64,000 nt of DNA from Ostrinia nubilalis (lineage: Eukaryota > Arthropoda > Insecta > Lepidoptera > Crambidae): contig NW_026973566.1 of assembly GCF_963855985.1 (NCBI RefSeq), forward strand, positions 2,914,001-2,978,000. The letters are read 5' to 3'. The stretch's first letter is position 1. Each line of letters opens with the position of its first letter. The position numbers and the translations under genes were made by a program. The notes under the pieces are model-generated. The model had not been told where the DNA came from. It saw only the letters and a list, made by a program, of their open reading frames with translations, and did not search any database. Positions 1 through 10,479 of this stretch are shown here, piece after piece.

Positions 1-1164
1 ATCCTAGGACAGCAGTCTTTGTTTAGGGTGTTTAGAGTAGGTGGTGACTCACAACCAGACTGAAAACTATCTGTACAAGATTCATCCAAAAGGGTAGAAT
101 TTTGACAGTTGCAATCTATAATATAAAAATGAATCGCAAAATGTGTTGGTAAGCGCATAACTCAACAACGCCTGGACCAATTTTACCAATTCTTTTTTTA
201 AATGTTTGTTGAAGTCCAAGGATGGTTTTTACAGCGAGAAAAGTTTGAATAATTTCCGGGTAAACCCTAAAAAACTCGAAACTTCACCCCTAAGGGTAAA
301 ACGGGGTCCACGCGTACGAAGTCGCGGGCGGCCGCTAGTTAGATATAAATTTTTTCAAAGCCTGGAAATGTTCATCACACTCTTTTTTTGTACATTGATA
401 CCGTTCAGACATTGTGTTCAAAGATTTCTTAAGATTACATAAGTTATAAAATATTCTAGGTTTTCGACATCATGTTCATATTTCAATACACTATTCTCTA
501 ACATTGTCGAACATATGTCAAGCTCATTTTTTAGACGCTGTCTCTCATTTATATAGTTTACTTTGTTGTATAAGCATTTTTGTTTCTTAATCAACTTATT
601 TGTTTTTTTAATATAATTACTAATTTTTACATACTTTTTAAATTTATTTTTACTGCATCTGACAATCTTACCACATACAGGAGTATTGTTTAAAGTATTA
701 TCACAAGTTAGGTCTATGGTAATTACTTGTTTGTCAGATGCAGATTGGGTCAGGCTGGGCGCACTACCGACTAACTCGTCAAACATGATTTGGGTTTTGG
801 TGGCTGTGCAGGCTTCTCTTTCAGCTTCCATTAATTCGATATGGCTGTGAGCATCATAAAGGTCTTGTTTCATGATGGTCATACGTCTGAGGTTGTGTAC
901 GTACTCTTCACTGCACTCACCAAACCCGTCAATGATTAATTGTAGCCTATTCCGTTCCTCTACAATTGTCTCATAGTTGGTATGCAGCTCAGCCATCTCT
1001 TTCTTTAAATGCTTGTTTTTATCCCACACATCCATCAGCTCCCTCTCATTGTCCTCTCTTTCCCTATTTAATTGCTCAATCAAGTCTTTGGCTGCCTTCA
1101 AATCTCTCAAAGCCAGTTGGAGTTGGGACTCCTCCCGGCGAGCAAAGGCTTTACGTGTAAGCAT
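1..1164 (-). pseudogene. Coiled-coil protein gene of unknown function, broken by a frameshift and a Helitron
   Basis: The longest open frame runs 1164 to 418 (248 aa) and starts at an ATG in good context (gaaacaATG on the minus strand). Residues 1-90 are charged and heptad-like (LQLALRDLKAAKDLIEQLN, then repeated E/K/L), as in a coiled coil. The middle is Ser/Thr-rich and the next part is strongly basic (KNKFKKYVK, KKTNKLIKKQK). Near 430 the frame is lost by what looks like a one-base deletion. In the neighbouring frame coding continues (MSERYQCTKKECDEHF...) up to the Helitron at 338, and resumes in the same frame at 114 with a Cys/Ser-rich stretch (CNCQNSTLLDESC...) that stays open to the window edge. 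I do not recognise the family. It may be a repeated, transposon-associated lepidopteran gene or a host gene fragment. Confidence 0.5.
115..338 (+). mobile_element. Non-autonomous Helitron
   Basis: It starts with TC (TCTATAATATAAAAATG) and ends in a GC-rich hairpin followed by CTAG (gtcgcgggcggccgCTAG). It is flanked by A on the left and T on the right with no target duplication, the standard Helitron A|T insertion. The body (aactcaacaacgcctggacc, tgaagtccaaggatggtttt) is the pattern of common lepidopteran Helitrons. Excising it exactly restores one open frame of the minus-strand gene, which supports these ends. Confidence 0.85.
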
Positions 1165-1619
1165 TGTTTCTTTTGGTAAATAATAAAGTATTAAAATGTA
1201 AATGCCAAAGGATCAATTGATCAATAATTGGAGGTTAATAAAATTGTAGGTAAATATAACCTCTTACGCGGGTGACAGTATAAGGTCACACTAATAGTAT
1301 TTCGCTTCTAAAATATGCACTACTGTTGTAAATATAAAACAAATAGGTCTGTTTCCAAAGATAGAACAATGTTAACAAAATCCAACGTAATATTTTCGAA
1401 ATTGCACTGTCAAATCGGCCCTAAGTATTTGCACAATTTGCACCATAAACACAATGCAATACACAGATTTAAACGTTATTTCACTTATAATTACATAAAA
1501 CAGTAACAGTGATGAGTTTAGAGACCTTTTATAATATTAAATTAAATAAAAATCAGCAAATAAATTGGGACAAGTTCAAATCAGCTGTTAGCGGTAGTGT
1601 TGCCACAGGAAAAAAAAAA
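1165..1619. other. Non-coding flank of the coiled-coil gene
   Basis: AT-rich sequence upstream of the minus-strand ATG at 1164. I see no TATA/Inr pair, no convincing ORF and no repeat signature. It ends in a short A run (about 1610-1620) next to the direct repeat of the following block. Confidence 0.4.
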
Positions 1620-1824
1620 AAGTGAATGGGTGAATATTACAAGTTCTTTCTATTAACAATCTAGTGGGCACGGGAAGCGTGCATAGGATGATACAACGCG
1701 ATGTCCGGTCATTTCCGTGTTACGGAAGCAGATCTTACCATCTCGGTGTGTGCGAGTTCAATCCGGCGGGCGCATCGTGTTCCGTGGTACGGAAGCGCGG
1801 AGCGTCGCGGAAGAACTGACTGCT

Positions 1825-2301
1825 ATTTTTTTTTTTTTTTTTTGAAGGGACGCGCGCTGGTAGCTTGAGGAGCTTTTCCAGCTTCACCGGGCAGAGTGGC
1901 GAGTACAGAAGGTACTCTAGCCGTTTGGCGATCGTCGGTCGCAGACCGACGTTCGCGATCGGGCCGTATCGAGCGCATAAGGCGCCCGATCAGTGGCGAA
2001 CCCAATTAGAGGGTTGCCCACCGCGGTGTTGGACCAAAGTCCAGCCTACGGCGGGCTCACTCTAAGTGGGCCCGATCGAGGGGACTACGGACGCGGCCTG
2101 AGGGCGCCACGGTAGGCTCGGACCTCGGCTCAGGCCGTGTCCGGGGGACGGATAGGGGAGAACCGGCCCGGTACATGTCTGTACCGTCCGAAATGGAAAG
2201 CAGGGCCTCGTACTCGCCGGCGAGTACGGTGTAACGGGCTACTGTGTTGTGGAGTAGTTGGCGTGCTTAAGGCAGTGATGTCTGTGTTAAGAAATTCGGT
2301 A
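1825..2301 (-). mobile_element. Poly-A-tailed retroposon with 11-bp TSD
   Basis: On the minus strand the insert starts at 2301 and ends in about 18 A residues (T run at 1826-1843). It is flanked by the perfect 11-bp duplication aactgactgct (1814-1824 and 2302-2312). Length about 477 bp, GC-rich. The 3' part can be read as a short frame ending EAGKAPQATSARPF before the poly-A, possibly a 5'-truncated LINE or a processed transcript, but I cannot name a family. Confidence 0.65.
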
Positions 2302-2336
2302 AACTGACTGCTAGGCCGGCTCGCACGCCTTTTATA
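2302..2336 (-). promoter_or_regulatory. Core promoter: TATA box plus TCAGTT initiator
   Basis: On the minus strand TATAAAA (2336-2330) lies about 31 nt upstream of the A of an arthropod-type initiator TCAGTT (2307-2302). That is the canonical TATA-to-start spacing. It belongs to the GC-rich block 1638-2496 and probably drove that element's transcription. Confidence 0.5.
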
Positions 2337-2514
2337 GCCAGCCGGTTAGCGCGTGTGACGCACGCGGCGGCGAGCAGGGTCTCGGGGCAGGGTAAACCGG
2401 CTGCGCGTACGTGTAGACCTCGCTGTGACGTAGTGGCAGGCTCGGCGCTGGTCGCTCGAAGTAAATAAAAGGGCGCGCCGTGTTACAGTGTAACTTAAGT
2501 GAATGGGTGAATAT

Positions 2515-2844
2515 CAACAAACTCGTTTTTTGCCTAATTCCAGTGGCGAATTTTTATTTCCACTTTCTAAAACTTTTTTGTGGCAGAAATAATAGTAAAT
2601 GACTTGTGTTATTCAATGATATGGTAGAGATCAAAATATTATTAATACTTCTCGAGATATGTTAATTTGAAATTATCAAGAGCCACCGAAATTGTATTTG
2701 AGCCACCGGGATTAAGCCACCGAAATTTATTTATACAGCGGAATTAGGAATGTTATGGACTATTGTCTCAAATTACTTATTTATTTGTAATCAATTAAGT
2801 ATCATTATCCAGTAATGATGTTTATAATTGGCAAAAATATTTAG
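2515..2844. other. AT-rich spacer with GCCACCGAAATT repeats
   Basis: No gene. It carries the 12-mer GCCACCGAAATT at 2682-2693 and 2716-2727 and a variant at 2702-2713. The same 12-mer recurs at 6310-6321 and 6324-6335. Confidence 0.5.
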
Positions 2845-4478
2845 GCCTGTGTTGTGACCCTAAAAAGCATCAGATCTTCCCATGTGAGTCGTAAAAGGCG
2901 ACTAAGGAATCAAAATACTGGAGGAAGGGCTGCAGCATCTTTCCAGGTATTACACTACCATACTGGAACTGCCAACCAGCCTGCTAAGCATGGTGATAAC
3001 GGCAAAATCCCTCCATAGAAAACAAATCCAAAACTTTCTGGCTCTAGCCGCCAGCAGCCCCGTTGTTCTTGACTCATCACAAAGACATCATACATGACCC
3101 TCAATCCCAGAAACCAACTCTAGTCCCGGGAGGGCAACCAACTGCCCCAGGTTGGTGTCAGGTTTAACTTCCATAAGTAAAAATGTTGGTCCAGGCTAGC
3201 CAAGTTTTCATGATGGTATCTATCCTACACTCAGAATTACGCAACTAATTATTCGCTACAGACCATGCGAACTGGAGATTAAGTATGATGATATTTCTAG
3301 ATCTATACCAGCTACTGAACGAACACATTACATTACTAAATGAAAGTAGTGCAATTAAGAAACGGAGGACTAAATCCAGCCAGCTTCATGAAGAGAAAAG
3401 GTCTAGCAAAAGATGCTAGAACTGTAAACTGAGCTGCACCTTAATAGTACTGCAAAAAACAAAATATAGGCTTAATTTTTTAGACGAACAGGTAATTTAA
3501 TCACATGTGCGATCACCGATCACCACACAGTTTATGACCGCTGTCTATGGAGGAACACTATCTATGGTTGCGATCCTCTACAGTGAGGGACCGAGTTAGA
3601 AGAAGAAGCGATCACCGAAATAGAAGAATGCCGAATAAAAGAAGCTCAAAACATGTCGACTGATGAAGTCTAAGCCACGACCAGTGCCAATCCAGCTCCA
3701 AAACCCCACGAATTTTCAGCTCGAGTGGCAGAATAGATTGCAACCTAGGAGGCTAGGGAAATTTTAGCTGTTTCAGAACTATTCTCATCTGTTTTTAAGA
3801 TTCTACTTAGTATGGATGTTTAAATAGCAATCCAAGTCCTCACGCTGATATAAAGTGTATTATAGAGGCGATTTTGTGTAATAAATCAAAAGTATGTATT
3901 TGCGATTACCAAATTTAATATACCAACATGAATAACGAGGATAGCAGAACCATTTTGGTAAATGCCTAAGCTGCTAGAAGAGATTAAGAAGCACTACTAG
4001 TAATTTGGCTGAAGATCGAGATTATCCCGACACTTTAGCGAAGATATCCTAGACTTTAGCTTGAGTGAGATTAGAATGCCCTATTAAAAACAACAAGGTA
4101 TGTACCAGGAGATGATGAAATCACAACTGAGCTTATGAAATCAGATGGAATGTGATGAACTAAAGTCCCCTTAAATACCACCATGTTCATTGGCCGATAA
4201 CCCAAAAAATAAGACATGGAGGTGGTAGAGACTGGAATTACATGAACGTTGGCGATGGTCCAGAGTCAGGTGCGGCCTCCTGCTTCGAGCTTTACCACTT
4301 TTTCCTGAAATATAACTGTCTCCTTATCCAACATCCAGTCTCCCAGACAACCTCATTTTCGAAAAGACGTTCGTAATACTACGTACATATTTAATGCTGC
4401 GTCAAATTATGCAGAAGACTGAGGACTATAATCAGTCATTATTATTGGCTTTTTTGTACTATAAGAAAACCTTCTTCG
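2845..4478 (+). pseudogene. Degraded RTE-clade LINE
   Basis: The 5' end has the marker of lepidopteran RTE elements, a run reading cttcccatgtgagtcgtaaa followed by aggcgactaagg (about 2876-2907). Further on, short broken frames give KNNK-type and GPDDITTELMKSDG-like peptides (about 4080-4150), the RT N-terminal motif of RTE. Next comes LAFLYYKKTFFDSV near 4445-4480, a decayed form of the RT motif AFVDYEKAFDSV. Many stops and frameshifts make it long dead. The RT homology stops abruptly near 4478, where a foldback-like sequence begins. Confidence 0.65.
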
Positions 4479-4479
4479 A

Positions 4480-5960
4480 TTCGGTCGGTCAAGACCTGCA
4501 GTCGCATTACAACCTTTTATAAATCCAGCTTGTTTCCAGGCAGTTCAGTTTACGGCCAAAAACTGCCTTGTTCTTTTTCGTATTATGACGTCCGTTAATC
4601 TCACTGGGATCATCCTGGATAAATTGTCTATGGCCGGTTTAGACTGGCATGGAGGTGACGTTCGGAAATCGACCTAACGAAATACCAGTTCCTTACCGAT
4701 TCAATAATTTGTGTATTAAACATATTTTTTCGTACAAAACTGGTGTAAATAAATAAATTATTATTGAATAGACATAGAATAAACATAAAATTAATTAATA
4801 TCTATTCAGATTCGTTAGCAAACGCTTAGAAAAATTATATTGACGGCTGCTATACAAAGCACTATACTTATTTCTGAACGATACGACACGTGTATTTTGC
4901 TGAGCCCGCAAAAAACAAATTTATAAACATGCTCGTAGTCATTAAACCAAAACTTTTAAGATTGAAATGGAATGTAATACTTAATGTATGATGCTGTAAG
5001 ATTTGTGTGCTATTCTTGGGTTCGGAACCCTATGGTGTTTATGAAGAACCGAATGTGTGATTGTCCACAGTAACGTAAATACTTGTGTAAATACTGAGGG
5101 CCTTTGTAGGGTCTTGATACTTATACCTTTGTTTTTAATGCTTAACTTAGGTGGAATAGAAATAACAGTGTAACTACTTGTTATTATGCCGGATGACGTG
5201 ATGGGTTTGAGGAGAATGTTCGTGTGTACAAGTGACACGAATACTTATTATTATGTGGTGTTACTTGATTGCGTTGCATCGACGACGTAATTAATTTGTG
5301 TTGCTAAGCAAACTTTTATGGAATTTTATTGAGAATGGCGTAAGTACTTATTTCTGTTTTTACTTGGGTTTTTGCCTATCTCTCAAGTGATAAATTCGAA
5401 GCCCTTGGGAGCTCAGCCACAACACAATAATATGCGGTCTCAATTTTTTGCACCAATCGTGAACTAATTGTTTACTTACTAAACCTTTACTACAAACGTT
5501 TTATTAAGTGCATTTCATCAATAGCAAAGGGTCACAGAGGTCTCCAAGTTGCCTTCGAAGTTTAGCATCATTTTCAAGAATTTAGAAAATTACAAACTCG
5601 TCATACATGTTTATATTACCCTATTATTCGTTTTTGAGTCATGTTATAACGTAAAACTCGGTAAAATTAGTATAAAACAGAAAACTATATCAAAACAAGT
5701 CACAAAAAGTTGATTAAAGACGACGAAAACTGAATGGCTTAATTGAAACGAATTTTGACAACTAATCAAGGCTACAAACGTCAAATTGACCGTTGTAATA
5801 CGAAAATTCCAGCCAACTTCCAGTCAGAAGTCAGTCAAGTGTCACGTGACCGCTGCCTGGCTGGCCATAAGGGATCATAATACGGAAACGCAAGGCAGTT
5901 TAGTTTAAGGCGTACACTGACTGGAATTTAGAGGTCGTAATAGGCCTGCTGGGCTGTGCT
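4480..5960. repeat. Old foldback with about 100-bp inverted ends
   Basis: The left end (about 4490-4595: attacaacc...ttataaatcc...aactgccttgttc...cgtattatgac) is similar to the reverse complement of about 5865-5955 (attacgacc...taaattcc...aactgccttgcg...cgtattatga). The roughly 1.2-kb interior is AT-rich with no convincing gene. Ends are diverged and no target duplication could be read, so exact limits are uncertain. Confidence 0.35.
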
Positions 5961-7421
5961 ACAGTCTCTTTAATGGCGCCAAATTGACTGTGCAAATTGA
6001 CTGCAACTTCTGAAGTATTTGTATGAAAACTTCATCGTATCAGCCCTCCTCCAAGATCAGAACTCGAAACTTATCTGGTTGCTGCGAGGGTTCAGAGAGG
6101 GAGACACCATACTCTCTTAGTCTTCACTGCCTCCACTCAGAGGTTTTCAAGCTTCTGAGCTAGAGCGAGCTCAGTATCAAGATAAGGCGAGTACATTACA
6201 CAACTTCCACTCACTGACGATATTGTAGTTATGGCTGAGACCTTAGTAGACCTAGGTACAATGCTCCAGAGCCAATAAGACCAATTCTGGCAATAGATTC
6301 GCCACCGGAGCCACCGAAATTGCGCCACCGAAATTAAAAAATTGTTACAAAATTCAAATTATAACGAAAACTATAATTCTGATCAATAATTTCTGTATGC
6401 AGATACAACAAAATACCAAACTTTAATCATGTAAAACAATCGTTTAGCATCTAAGTAAGTAGTTTTCACTCATACACTTGTCAGCGGAATTGAAAAATTT
6501 TGTATTCCTGTGCCGCTGATACAAATATTTTCGTGTCTACTGGAAAAACAATACCACAAGTCGCAAGTCATTATAGTCCGATCAGGAGGACACAGCTGAG
6601 TGATTCAGGGAAGAAGAACTCTACGTCTCTCAAAGCTTCTTTGGAGAAGTGAGAGAGTGTCGAAATTGAGCCACTTTAATTGCTTTTTCTCGTGGGACAT
6701 TTTTGAAAGGCTATTTAAAACACTTAAATAATGAAATATGACATTTCTTTCATATCATTTGGAAGTCTTATTTAATGTATTTTATGACTATATTATTCTT
6801 AAATTACTAGAATCCCCGAGAAAGAAGGAATAACACAATTTATGAGTAGAAATAGAATCAGGACACGCCACCGCTATTAGATTTTGGGTCTTTGAAAATT
6901 TTTTCAGCACATAAAATAACTACCTATTGTCCTGAAGACTTTGCTATCGTGTAAAACGCTGTTTAAACTATATACAGAAAAAAATTCATCGCTCTAGTTA
7001 CATTTCTCCCATCGATTCTCAGCTCCGCCGCGTAAAAAATATTCACCCGAATGACAAAAGTTCTCGATCGTAGCCTTTGAAGGTCCCATTTTTGGGTTTT
7101 TCGCTTATATCTCCTTATAATATCTCAGAAACTATCTAAATAAATAGCTATGTGTCCTAGCGATATGACTACTGCAACAAAATGAAAACTCATTTAATTT
7201 ACTACTTTTTTCAGTTTTTCGATAATATCTTGTATGGTTTTCGAGATAACTGCTCTTCATAGTTTTGTAAAATTTAAACATTTTTGCCTTATATTTAGGA
7301 CGCAGTGTTAAAATATTATGTCGAAGGATATTTATTATTTATTTATTCACTATTTATGAAGATTACGGTTTAATCCAACTTACGACTTGTTTTTTCACTG
7401 TGGCGTCATCGCGTCGCCCGA
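5961..7421. other. AT-rich DNA without recognisable genes
   Basis: Apart from the GCCACCGAAATT pair at 6310-6335 (with a partial copy at 6301), I find no ORF, TIR or LTR signature here. Short ORFs in this stretch have no domain character. Confidence 0.4.
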
Positions 7422-7457
7422 GTGTCAGCGTGAGTGTCAGCGCGGGTGTCAGCGTGA
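7422..7457. repeat. 12-bp tandem repeat, three units
   Basis: gtgtcagcgtga, gtgtcagcgcgg and gtgtcagcgtga follow each other directly. This is a small minisatellite at the start of a GC-rich tract. The tract between here and the MITE at 7875 shows nothing else I can name. Confidence 0.7.
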
Positions 7458-7874
7458 GGTGTGCGGGGGCTGAGGAAAACGATTGCACGGCATCGAGGCG
7501 GTAAATCCTAGCCTTAAGTCAGGATACGGCTGCGCTCCCTGAAGCGCTGCGCGGCTCCAAACAAGCAAGGTGTGAAGGTTTTCGACTCTTTAATGTTTCT
7601 TGTTGGCCAGTTAGTATTCCCGAAACATAATTTCACCTGCGTTTTGTTATTATCAAACGCGGCATTGTAATAACTCGCACACACACTGCAATACGTTTGG
7701 GCATATTGGACGGAATGGGACGATTGTTTTGTTTGTGTTGTTGCGCTCCCGCATCCCGATCGGCGCGGCTCGGCGGGCTCGGGGCAACTGGCAGCGATAT
7801 CAATATGGCCGACTCACGCGGCGCGGCACGTGGCAGCTGTTTCATTCTGGGCAGCACTTGGTCGATCGATGTAA

Positions 7875-8303
7875 GGCCTCAGCCTCGAACTTAGCGGGCA
7901 GCGGGGCGGCGGCGGCGGCGGCGCGGGAGCGGCAGGATCTTATGCGTAAAATCAAATAGACCGGTTCTCGAAAACAGCGGCGCGGCAGCGGGGCGGCAGC
8001 GGGCAACGAGCGGGCAGCGGCGAGGGAGCGGGCAACGAGCGGGCAGCGCACTCCTTCTTTTGCCCACAATAAATCGAGCGTTAGGAATAAATTTGAATCG
8101 AAATAAAATTGTCGCCGTTGTTCAGACATTTCGTTTGCGAATAAAAACAAATATCTCGACAACACAACCCCGAACACAACACTTCGCCGCTAAAGCGCCG
8201 CGCGAGCTGCCCGCTTGTTTCGAGAACGGGTCTGCGTTGCCCGCCCCGCTCCAGCGCCGCCGCCGCTCCCGCCCCGCTGCCCGCTAACATCGAGGCTGAG
8301 GCC
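7875..8303. mobile_element. GC-rich PIF/Harbinger-like MITE
   Basis: Inverted ends GGCCTCAGCCTCGA / CGAGGCTGAGGCC are flanked by the 3-bp duplication TAA (7872-7874 and 8304-8306). A TWA duplication and GG-starting TIRs are the PIF/Harbinger signature. The sub-terminal regions are imperfect inverted arms made of runs such as gcgggcagcgggg and ggcggcggcgg. The AT-rich middle has no transposase frame, so the copy is non-autonomous. Long ORFs crossing it are an effect of GC content. Confidence 0.6.
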
Positions 8304-8306
8304 TAA

Positions 8307-8651
8307 AAGCTATCTCAAAGATCGACTTTGAGAAGTATTTTGAGAATTGGAAGAAGCGCTAACACACGTGTATAATGTATAATAGGAATTATTTTAAAAG
8401 TTTAAATACTAATGTAGATCAATAAGTAAATACTTTTCTGAAAAAACGAAAATTCCCGCTATTTTTGAACAGACTATGTACATACATAGGTTTGCCAGGT
8501 CCAAAAACACGTCACGTAATATCAAAGTTAGATACCGTGGAAAAATAATAATAATAATAACAAATTTATTTCTGTAAAAAAACAGCCTAAAATATATCTG
8601 CGGCTTGACTCATAATTTCCCATAAATAAATTAATTTTAACTCATTGGTTT
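8307..8651. other. AT-rich flank of the Copia element
   Basis: It contains a short (AAT)n run near 8545-8560 and nothing else recognisable. Confidence 0.4.
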
Positions 8652-8857
8652 TGTTGGAATGTAAAACGAAACGCAACATTGAGTAGTCTATTATCCAGTA
8701 ACGTCAAAGTCAAATCTGACATTGCTTATGTCATTGTGACTTTATTTTTTTTCTCTCTCAATGTCTGATTGTGCCTATGCGGTATCATCTCTGTCGTACA
8801 TAATAAATATCTACTGTTTTCTCTGCAATCTTCTTTCTTTTTGACCCTAACCCATCA
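8652..8857 (+). repeat. Copia 5' LTR
   Basis: About 206 bp, starting TGTTGGAATG, the same start as Drosophila copia, and ending CA just before the primer site. It contains aataaa (8801-8806) as a polyadenylation-type signal. No partner LTR is present in the window. Confidence 0.7.
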
Positions 8858-8874
8858 GGTTTATGGGCCCAGGG
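8858..8874 (+). promoter_or_regulatory. Copia primer-binding site (half-tRNA type)
   Basis: ggtttatgggcccaggg directly follows the LTR. Drosophila copia uses a PBS containing GGTTATGGGCCCAG, complementary to an internal part of initiator tRNA-Met. The match here is nearly exact, with one extra T. Confidence 0.75.
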
Positions 8875-8959
8875 CGTGTGTCCCTATCGCGAGTAGATAA
8901 TTTTGTAATTTGCACAACAATTCGTGCTTTGGTAAATAGCGTATGCACATAACCTCGCG

Positions 8960-9538
8960 ATGGCTACCGGCAACGACAAGTCGAATTTTCCTATTGAGAA
9001 ACTGCGTGGATTTCAAGACTATCATAATTGGAAATTTGCAATGAAGATGATACTGGTGCATGAAGATTTATGGGAGTGCATCGAGCCAACTGACATCACA
9101 AAAGCTGATGCAAAACGCGACATGAAGGCGCTGGCAAAAATATGTTTGTCTGTTCATTCTTCGGCGTATCCCCATGTACGTAATGTAGCGGGAGCCAAGG
9201 CTGCGTGGAACAATCTGAAGAATGCGTATGAAGACAGAGGGCTGAGCAGACGTTTGAGTCTCCTTCGAAGTCTTTTTGCTACAAAATTTGAGGGTGACAT
9301 GGACACATACTTATCCACCGTCACCGAGTTAGCTCAACAGCTCTGTGACATAGGCTCCCCGTTGGACGACGACTTTGTAGCTGTGATAATATTAAGTGGT
9401 CTCCCACAAGAGTATGATCCACTAATAATGGCTCTGGAGAACAATAACACAACTTTATCGAGTGAAATTGTTAAGGCAAAGCTGCTACAAGAGTACCAAC
9501 GTCGCGATGACAAGGAGACTGTGCGCTTTGGTTGCTAA
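8960..9538 (+). pseudogene. gag: Copia gag, capsid part
   Basis: 192 aa from ATG in good context (cgcgATGG). It matches the copia/UBN2 gag pattern: FRGFQDYHNWKFAMKMIL-like N-terminus (here LRGFQDYHNWKFAMKMIL), AAWNNLKNAYEDRG in the middle and LPQEYDPLIMALE toward the end. The frame leaves the gag track after KETVR near 9528 and stops at FGC. The zinc knuckle that should follow lies in another frame, so a frameshift separates capsid from nucleocapsid. The product would have been the particle structural protein. Confidence 0.8.
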
Positions 9539-9945
9539 AAGAACAATGAAATGTTTCAAGTGCAAGAAACCAGGGCATGTCATGAAAAATTGTCCACAGA
9601 AGTTTAAGAAAAACAAGAATGAGACTTCAAACGAGAAGGATAGTCAGTGCAAGTCCAAAGTACTGATTTCAGCGCTATCGTCTAACTTAAGGAGTGATGT
9701 TTGGTATGTGGACTCGGGGGCAACAAACCATAATTATGTGTAACAACAGGTCAGTTATGAGTGATTTTAATTCCAAGAGTGTATTAAAAGTGAGTGTAGC
9801 TAATTGTGATGAACTGTCGACTGCAGGTCAAGGAAATGTAACAATTTCACTTAAAGACTGTAAGAGAACAATTACAAATGTTTATTATGTTCCTAAGTTG
9901 TCGCACAATCTATTATCTGTTAGTGAATTAGCTCGAAAAGGTTAA
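9528..9945 (+). pseudogene. Copia zinc knuckle and protease, two frames
   Basis: A frame ending at 9743 has the CCHC knuckle CFKCKKPGHVMKNC (about 9550-9591), a Lys-rich linker, then WYVDSGATNH, the aspartic protease active site (DSGA). The rest of the protease is in a second frame (9729-9945: ISLKDCKRTITNVYYVPKL, then HNLLSVSELARKG), the typical copia C-terminal protease motif. The shift at about 9735 and the stop after ARKG show decay. Confidence 0.75.
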
Positions 9946-9978
9946 AATATAAAATTTGATAGCAAAATGTGTAAAATA

Positions 9979-10430
9979 CAGGGTGTCCCGTAATGCAACG
10001 TCAAGCCGGAACTGGGTGTTGAGGCAAGTTATGCTGGTTATCAGAAAAATATAAAAAAAATCTATGTGGCATTATGTCAAAATAATAGGCATTAAAAAAA
10101 AAACAAAAAATCTACTCCCGGTGACGGTCTTTTTACTCGTGTTTCCACAAATCTTCACTTTTTCCAAATTTTTTTTTGTTATGTAACCCTGAATAATGCT
10201 TCTCTAAATTGTTGTCAAAATTACAAAACCAGCTGCTCCAGCTTGGATGAAAAAAATACATTATTCCCAAAAAAATTTTCAAAATAAAAATTTTGCCTAG
10301 TTTAAACTGACTGTACTGAAAAAAAATTGTACTACACGAGTGTGGCAAGTGAAGTCATAATTTGGCACATTTAGTAAGGATTCCAAAATGCTATAACACT
10401 TGGTAAATTCTTGCTGTAATTGTCGACAAT
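9979..10430 (+). mobile_element. Mariner-like foldback fragment (CAGGGTGTCCCG family)
   Basis: TA followed by CAGGGTGTCCCGTAATG (from 9979) is the terminal inverted repeat type of many lepidopteran Tc1/mariner MITEs. About 120 bp of this end matches, inverted, the fragment at 50868-50981 (same gtcaagccg, gttgaggcaagtt, atctatgtggcatt order). No right-hand end (gggacaccctg) is found before Copia coding resumes near 10480, so the copy is truncated. Poly-T/A tracts fill the interior. Confidence 0.55.
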
Positions 10431-10479
10431 TTTTGGTTTTTTGGAAATAATCCCGTTTTTAAGTTGTAGTTCACAGTCT

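Larger units (their letters stand above)
1620..2514 (-). mobile_element. GC-rich insertion bracketed by an 18-bp direct repeat
   Basis: The same 18 bases (aagtgaatgggtgaatat) occur at 1620-1637 and 2497-2514. The 859 bp between them is GC-rich and unlike its AT-rich surroundings. On the minus strand it holds a canonical core promoter and, inserted just at the initiator, a poly-A retroposon (1825-2301). An 18-bp duplication is too long for an LTR element but normal for target-primed retroposition, so an old LINE 5' region or chimeric retroposon is the best guess. No ORF is convincing. Confidence 0.45.

Noticed and set aside
1823..2005. ORF ending in a poly-Lys run
   Set aside because: The poly-Lys is the poly-A tail of a retroposon; kept only as a possible LINE remnant.
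4981..5238. 85-codon minus-strand frame
   Set aside because: No ATG context, no domain, lies in the AT-rich interior of an old foldback; most likely chance.
7633..8290. Several overlapping ORFs with Arg/Ala/Pro-rich products
   Set aside because: The tract is GC-rich and palindromic, so stop codons are rare on all frames; no domain and no consistent start context.
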